Source: Arthrobacter sp. Edens01 (lineage in GTDB: Bacteria > Actinomycetota > Actinomycetes > Actinomycetales > Micrococcaceae). From it: a stretch of DNA of 64,000 nt. The notes under the pieces are model-generated. The model saw only the letters and a list, made by a program, of their open reading frames with translations, searched no databases and had not been told where the DNA came from. The DNA lies in assembly GCF_001307035.1 (NCBI RefSeq), contig NZ_LKIU01000005.1, positions 451,664 to 515,663 of the forward strand, read 5' to 3'. A program made the position numbers and the translations under genes. Below, one piece after another: positions 63,197 through 64,000 of the stretch (position 1 is its first letter; the number at the start of each line of letters is the position of its first letter).

Positions 63197-63243
63197 CGCG
63201 CAGAGCCCTGCCGGAATTTTCCGGCGGGGCTCTGCGCGCTTTT
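63197..63243 (+). terminator. pheST terminator
   Basis: A long stem (63197-63208/63227-63238, with the inner GCCGG/CCGGC) and a loop AATTTT, followed by TTTT at 63240-63243 after one C. Confidence 0.9.
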
Positions 63244-63258
63244 GCTAGCTTGTAGCGG

Positions 63259-63879
63259 GTGAGCACTCTTTCCCGCCCCGGCACCTGGTACCTCTTCGAC
63301 TACGGCATGGTGATCTCCGCCGCGCCGCTCCCGGAAGACTGGGATGCGCTCCGGGAAGTCACCGGACTGGATCTCCAGCCAGCATCGAGTCCCTATTGGG
63401 CCACCCGGCTGGAGTACGACGGCGGTGAGCTAAGTCCCGAGGATTACTGGGCTTCGGTCCTCGGCCGGCGTGTGGACGAAGAGGAGCTGGCGCGGCTCGA
63501 AGAATTGGACGCCCGGCAGTGGTCCCGGCTCAATCCGCACACCCTGAAAGTGCTGGAGTTCCTGGCGGGGGAGGGCGCGCAGCTGGCGCTGCTCTCAAAC
63601 ATGCCGGCGGAGATGTCTTACCGGTACGAGTCGGAGTCGTCCTGGCCGGCGTTCTTTGCTGCCCGCTACTTCAGCGGCCGGCTGGGCATGGTCAAACCGA
63701 ATGAGCGGATCTACCGGCACGTCCTTGACGGCCTGGGTGTAGCCCCCGAAGACGTGGTCTTCATTGACGACAATCCGGCGAATATCGAAGCCGCCAAGGC
63801 GTTGGGCATGCAAGTGGTGCTGCACACGGAGGGCACGGACCTGCGGAAGGAATTTGCTCTGCTCGCCGATCCGGCCTAG
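63259..63879 (+). CDS. HAD superfamily hydrolase (subfamily IA)
   Basis: 206 residues. Motif 1 LFDYGMVIS with the nucleophile Asp but Gly in place of the usual second Asp, motif 2 LLSNMP, motif 3 with Lys in GMVKPNERIY and motif 4 VVFIDDNPANIEAA. The Gly variant is common in YihX-like phosphatases. Substrate unknown. GTG start with TAGCTT (63246-63251) 7 nt upstream. Its TAG stop overlaps the stop of the convergent gene. Confidence 0.85.
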   Translation: MSTLSRPGTWYLFDYGMVISAAPLPEDWDALREVTGLDLQPASSPYWATRLEYDGGELSPEDYWASVLGRRVDEEELARLEELDARQWSRLNPHTLKVLEFLAGEGAQLALLSNMPAEMSYRYESESSWPAFFAARYFSGRLGMVKPNERIYRHVLDGLGVAPEDVVFIDDNPANIEAAKALGMQVVLHTEGTDLRKEFALLADPA

Positions 63880-64000
63880 CCGCCCCGCGACGTACGGCCG
63901 ACGGAGATCCACCAGTCCAGGGCTTCACCGTCCGCGATGATGTCCATGGGAACGTTCATCCATCCTTCGCCCATCGGACGGCCCGCGCCCATGACGGCGG
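63876..64000 (-). CDS. 3' end of an unidentified gene (partial)
   Basis: A minus-strand frame is open from the right edge to a TAG at 63876-63878. It reads MGAGRPMGEGWMNVPMDIIA then DGEALDWWISVGRTSRGG at its C-terminus. I could not assign a family from about 40 residues. The four bases CTAG hold the stop codons of this gene and of the HAD gene on opposite strands. Confidence 0.5.
   Translation of the reverse strand, partial: AVMGAGRPMGEGWMNVPMDIIADGEALDWWISVGRTSRGG

Noticed and set aside
1-64000. CRISPR array, IS element, prophage or integrated plasmid
   Set aside because: No spaced direct repeats of CRISPR length, transposase, integrase, phage structural gene or terminal repeats were seen. 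Base composition and gene content look like core chromosome throughout.

Overview
The window is GC-rich, densely coded chromosomal DNA from an actinobacterium. The gene order (rimP-nusA-ylxR-infB-rbfA; truB-ribF-rpsO-pnp; dapB/dapA-rnj-ftsK-pgsA-cinA-clgR; recA-recX-miaB-miaA-dapF-hflX-dinG-lexA; his genes; infC-rpmI-rplT-pheST) and proteins such as PriA-type HisA, ClgR, DUF3046 and a LysM protein divergent from lexA point to Micrococcaceae, most likely the Arthrobacter lineage. No rRNA, tRNA, CRISPR array, insertion sequence, prophage or plasmid function was found. This is conserved core chromosome rather than an island.

Layout. 1-5,124: translation and RNA genes (end of rimP, nusA, ylxR, infB, rbfA). 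5,211-10,443: a PLP aminotransferase on the minus strand, then truB, three small membrane proteins, ribF and rpsO. 10,444-14,386: a structured pnp leader, pnp and an M16 peptidase. 14,487-21,110: molybdenum cofactor genes (moaD and moaA on minus; a membrane-anchored sulfite-oxidase-type molybdoenzyme, a tyrosine phosphatase, moeA, moaC, mogA and moaE on plus). 21,127-30,920: dapB, a membrane/TPR-like protein, an acyltransferase-like membrane protein, dapA, RNase J, ftsK, pgsA, cinA and clgR. 31,015-45,459: marR, DUF3046, recA, recX, two related secreted lytic-type proteins, miaB, miaA, dapF, a methyltransferase, hflX, dinG, lexA and a LysM division-inhibitor-like gene. 45,534-49,766: hisC, hisB, hisH, a 51-residue membrane protein, hisA/priA and an SseB-like gene. 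49,797-54,978: an MFS gene, DUF1844, infC, rpmI, rplT and a SpoU methyltransferase. 55,021-64,000: a second MFS gene, a Nudix hydrolase, an ArsR/SRPBCC pair, an SOS-box-preceded radical SAM gene, a HExxH membrane protein, pheS, pheT, a HAD hydrolase and the 3' end of an unidentified minus-strand gene.

Regulation visible in the DNA. Four LexA-type SOS boxes (recA, two between lexA and the LysM gene, one before the radical SAM gene) tie distant genes into one damage response. Many transcription units have a TANNNT -10 hexamer 6-8 nt before the start codon, which implies leaderless mRNAs. Strong hairpin terminators lie between several convergent pairs. The pnp leader can form two mutually exclusive pairings, one hiding the ribosome-binding site. 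infC appears to start at AUU. An 18-bp inverted repeat covers the start codon of the ArsR-type gene.

The least ordinary proteins are L20, which carries about 100 extra C-terminal residues including an apparent folded domain, and IF-3, which carries about 175 extra Ala/Lys/Pro-rich residues. I found no multi-gene system that looks entirely new. The findings concern unusual fusions, leaders, operators and repeats within a core region.
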